Positions 62,601 through 64,000 of a stretch of 64,000 nt of DNA are shown here, piece by piece. Under the pieces are notes generated by a model that saw only the letters and a list, made by a program, of their open reading frames with translations, was not told the DNA's origin and did no database searches. Where the stretch lies: positions 58,290,918 through 58,354,917 of the forward strand of contig NC_134277.1 of the NCBI RefSeq assembly GCF_949628215.1. Direction: 5' to 3'. Position numbers and translations under genes: made by a program. Numbering within the stretch: the stretch's first letter is position 1; each line of letters begins with the position of its first letter. Source of the DNA: Phalacrocorax aristotelis. Lineage: Eukaryota; Chordata; Aves; Suliformes; Phalacrocoracidae.

Positions 62601-64000
62601 TGGACCATGGCATCCCTGGACTGGCATGTCCATGTGCTTTATCTCTTCTAGGTAGGCACGTCCTCCTCAAAGGTGCCTGCGTCTCTTTCAGTTGTCTAGA
62701 GTAACAGAAGTCCAAGGTGGACTGTCACATAAAATGGTTGTTTGCTTTTATCAGCAATTTAAAGGCAAAATAGCTGAGTTAATCTTTCCTGTAAAGGCTC
62801 TACTTCAGCCATCCAAAGACAGAGATAAGACTTTGTCTGCTAAGCAAGAGGAACGCTGAGTAAGAAATCAGTGTGCCAAAATAAATGTACTGTAAATTCA
62901 GCTGTATAAATTCAAACTGGATATTTAGATTGGGGGGTAAAACTTGCAGTGATATGACTGTTCTTCTTTTGGAGCTTAAGGTTTTTTTTAGTTTTTTGAT
63001 TCAATCTGTTGTCCAGTGTAATTATTTAAAAAAGAAAAAGCTGATAGAGATGTTGCTCAAAGCTTTCTTAAAACTTGTTGGTTATGCTTTCTGTATTAAC
63101 AGCTAGGGCAAAGGTTGGAGTGCTCTGCTACAGAACTAATGATACATCTCTCTGTCCAAGTATTAGTATATTTTTTCGATTATTTTTCCAGTGGACATAA
63201 TTGTTCTAGCCTTCACAGATCAGCAGTAAGCTTTAGTTTATTTCAAGCATATTTCTTCCAAATATAATTCCATTTCTTAAGGCTAGACTGAGGAATTGAT
63301 AATTTTCCGAACTTCTCTACCTCTGCTGTGTGAATCTGTTAACTTAAACTTATTTCAGACTAGAAGCCATCATGGAAAGCTTCCCAGGAATTTGAGACAC
63401 ATACATTGGTCTTCTACTGTTGATACAGAGAATTTCCAAGACTGGTCTTAACCTACTTCACTAACCAAACCACCCATTTCTCTGTGCCCTAGTTGCCTGA
63501 GTCACAAGATATTGTCAGTTACATGCTTCTCTCCTGCTTCAGCAGAAAATTTATGTGGCCTAGAAAAATAAGTAAACAAATATGAAGTGGAGAAAGGAAT
63601 TAGTCATAGGAGTCTAATGCTTATCCTTTGGAAAAGCAGGGAGCCAAGTTATCCCTGACTTTGCTTAAAGAATTAGATCATACATCTCCTACACAGAAAG
63701 CAATTCAGAATTAAAGCTGTCTCAACAGACTTGACTCTGATCCTCTACAAGGATCCTCATTCTACTCTCACTTAAATAAGTCAACTCAGTCTTATTCTGG
63801 ATGTACCTGAAGTGCTAATGATCTTGAGACGGTCAATATACTTCTCTTACTTGGCAATAATGTAAATAATTACATAGTGAATGCAGTACGTTGCAAAACC
63901 ACCTCCTCTGTATGCAGATGCCAGCAGCACTTAAGATAATCCAGTTGTTTTTTCCACTTCTACATAAGGAATGAATAGTAGAGGGAAGGCTGCCTTATAT
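59689..64000 (+). other. VOPP1: VOPP1 intron 2, 5' part
   Basis: It starts with the donor GTAAGT after exon 2 and continues past the window edge. I looked for the expected exon 3 (CRSYEDCCGSRCC segment and the transmembrane helix) in all + frames and did not see it. No transposon, RNA gene or other exon could be named here. A T-rich stretch with GTTTG repeats lies near 60380-60412, and a purine-rich G/A stretch lies near 61510-61540. Confidence 0.8.

Noticed and set aside
59700..64000. VOPP1 exon 3 (double-Cys and transmembrane segment)
   Set aside because: I searched + strand translations for the CRSYEDCC-type start and a following hydrophobic helix; neither was seen, so exon 3 is taken to lie outside the window.
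1..64000. CRISPR arrays, operons, rRNA genes, intact tRNA genes or bacterial mobile elements
   Set aside because: The window has vertebrate composition, spliced exons and avian retroelements. No regularly spaced repeats, rRNA blocks or complete tRNA cloverleafs were seen.

Overview
The window is vertebrate nuclear DNA and almost certainly avian. It carries two well-preserved CR1 LINE 3' ends with the bird-typical 'atagaatcacagaatggt' type terminus, one much older CR1 fragment, a few very old MIR-like SINE traces, and a short CpG-rich solo retroviral LTR. Nearly all of it is non-coding, and there are no bacterial-style operons. Most open frames over 60 codons are chance or shadow frames.

Only one protein-coding gene can be supported: the 5' part of VOPP1 (also ECOP/GASP), a small single-pass endosomal/lysosomal membrane protein, on the + strand. 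Exon 1 (codons 17779-17829) lies in a CpG island and encodes the start of the signal peptide. After a 41.8-kb intron, exon 2 (59630-59688) encodes the highly conserved start of the lumenal cysteine-rich segment (CTEAKKHCWYFEGLYPTYY). Both exons have canonical splice sites and their phases match (0 at the exon 1/2 junction; two bases of a split codon at the end of exon 2). The transmembrane and proline-rich PY-motif exons must lie beyond position 64000.

Layout: 1-16550 is upstream intergenic DNA with one CR1 copy (4095-4590). A second CR1 copy (16551-17130) abuts the CpG-island promoter (about 17131-18230). The promoter region contains a 10-codon upstream ORF in a strong Kozak context and a GGA repeat just before the VOPP1 start codon. 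Intron 1 (17830-59629) holds long homopolymer runs, MIR-like relics (about 32.0, 35.3 and 39.8 kb), an ancient CR1 (about 37.1-37.4 kb), a recent-looking solo LTR with perfect 6-bp target duplications (50010-50269), an isolated 93-bp CpG cluster (53428-53520), and a possible regulatory element with clustered SOX-like motifs just before exon 2. Intron 2 starts at 59689 and runs off the window.

I did not find an undescribed multi-gene system. The most useful unusual items are the intact sense-oriented LTR promoter inside VOPP1 intron 1, the internal CpG cluster, the uORF, a 271-codon minus-strand frame with a single stop (28945-29760), and candidate conserved non-coding elements. No database search was possible; family assignments rest on recognising the sequences.
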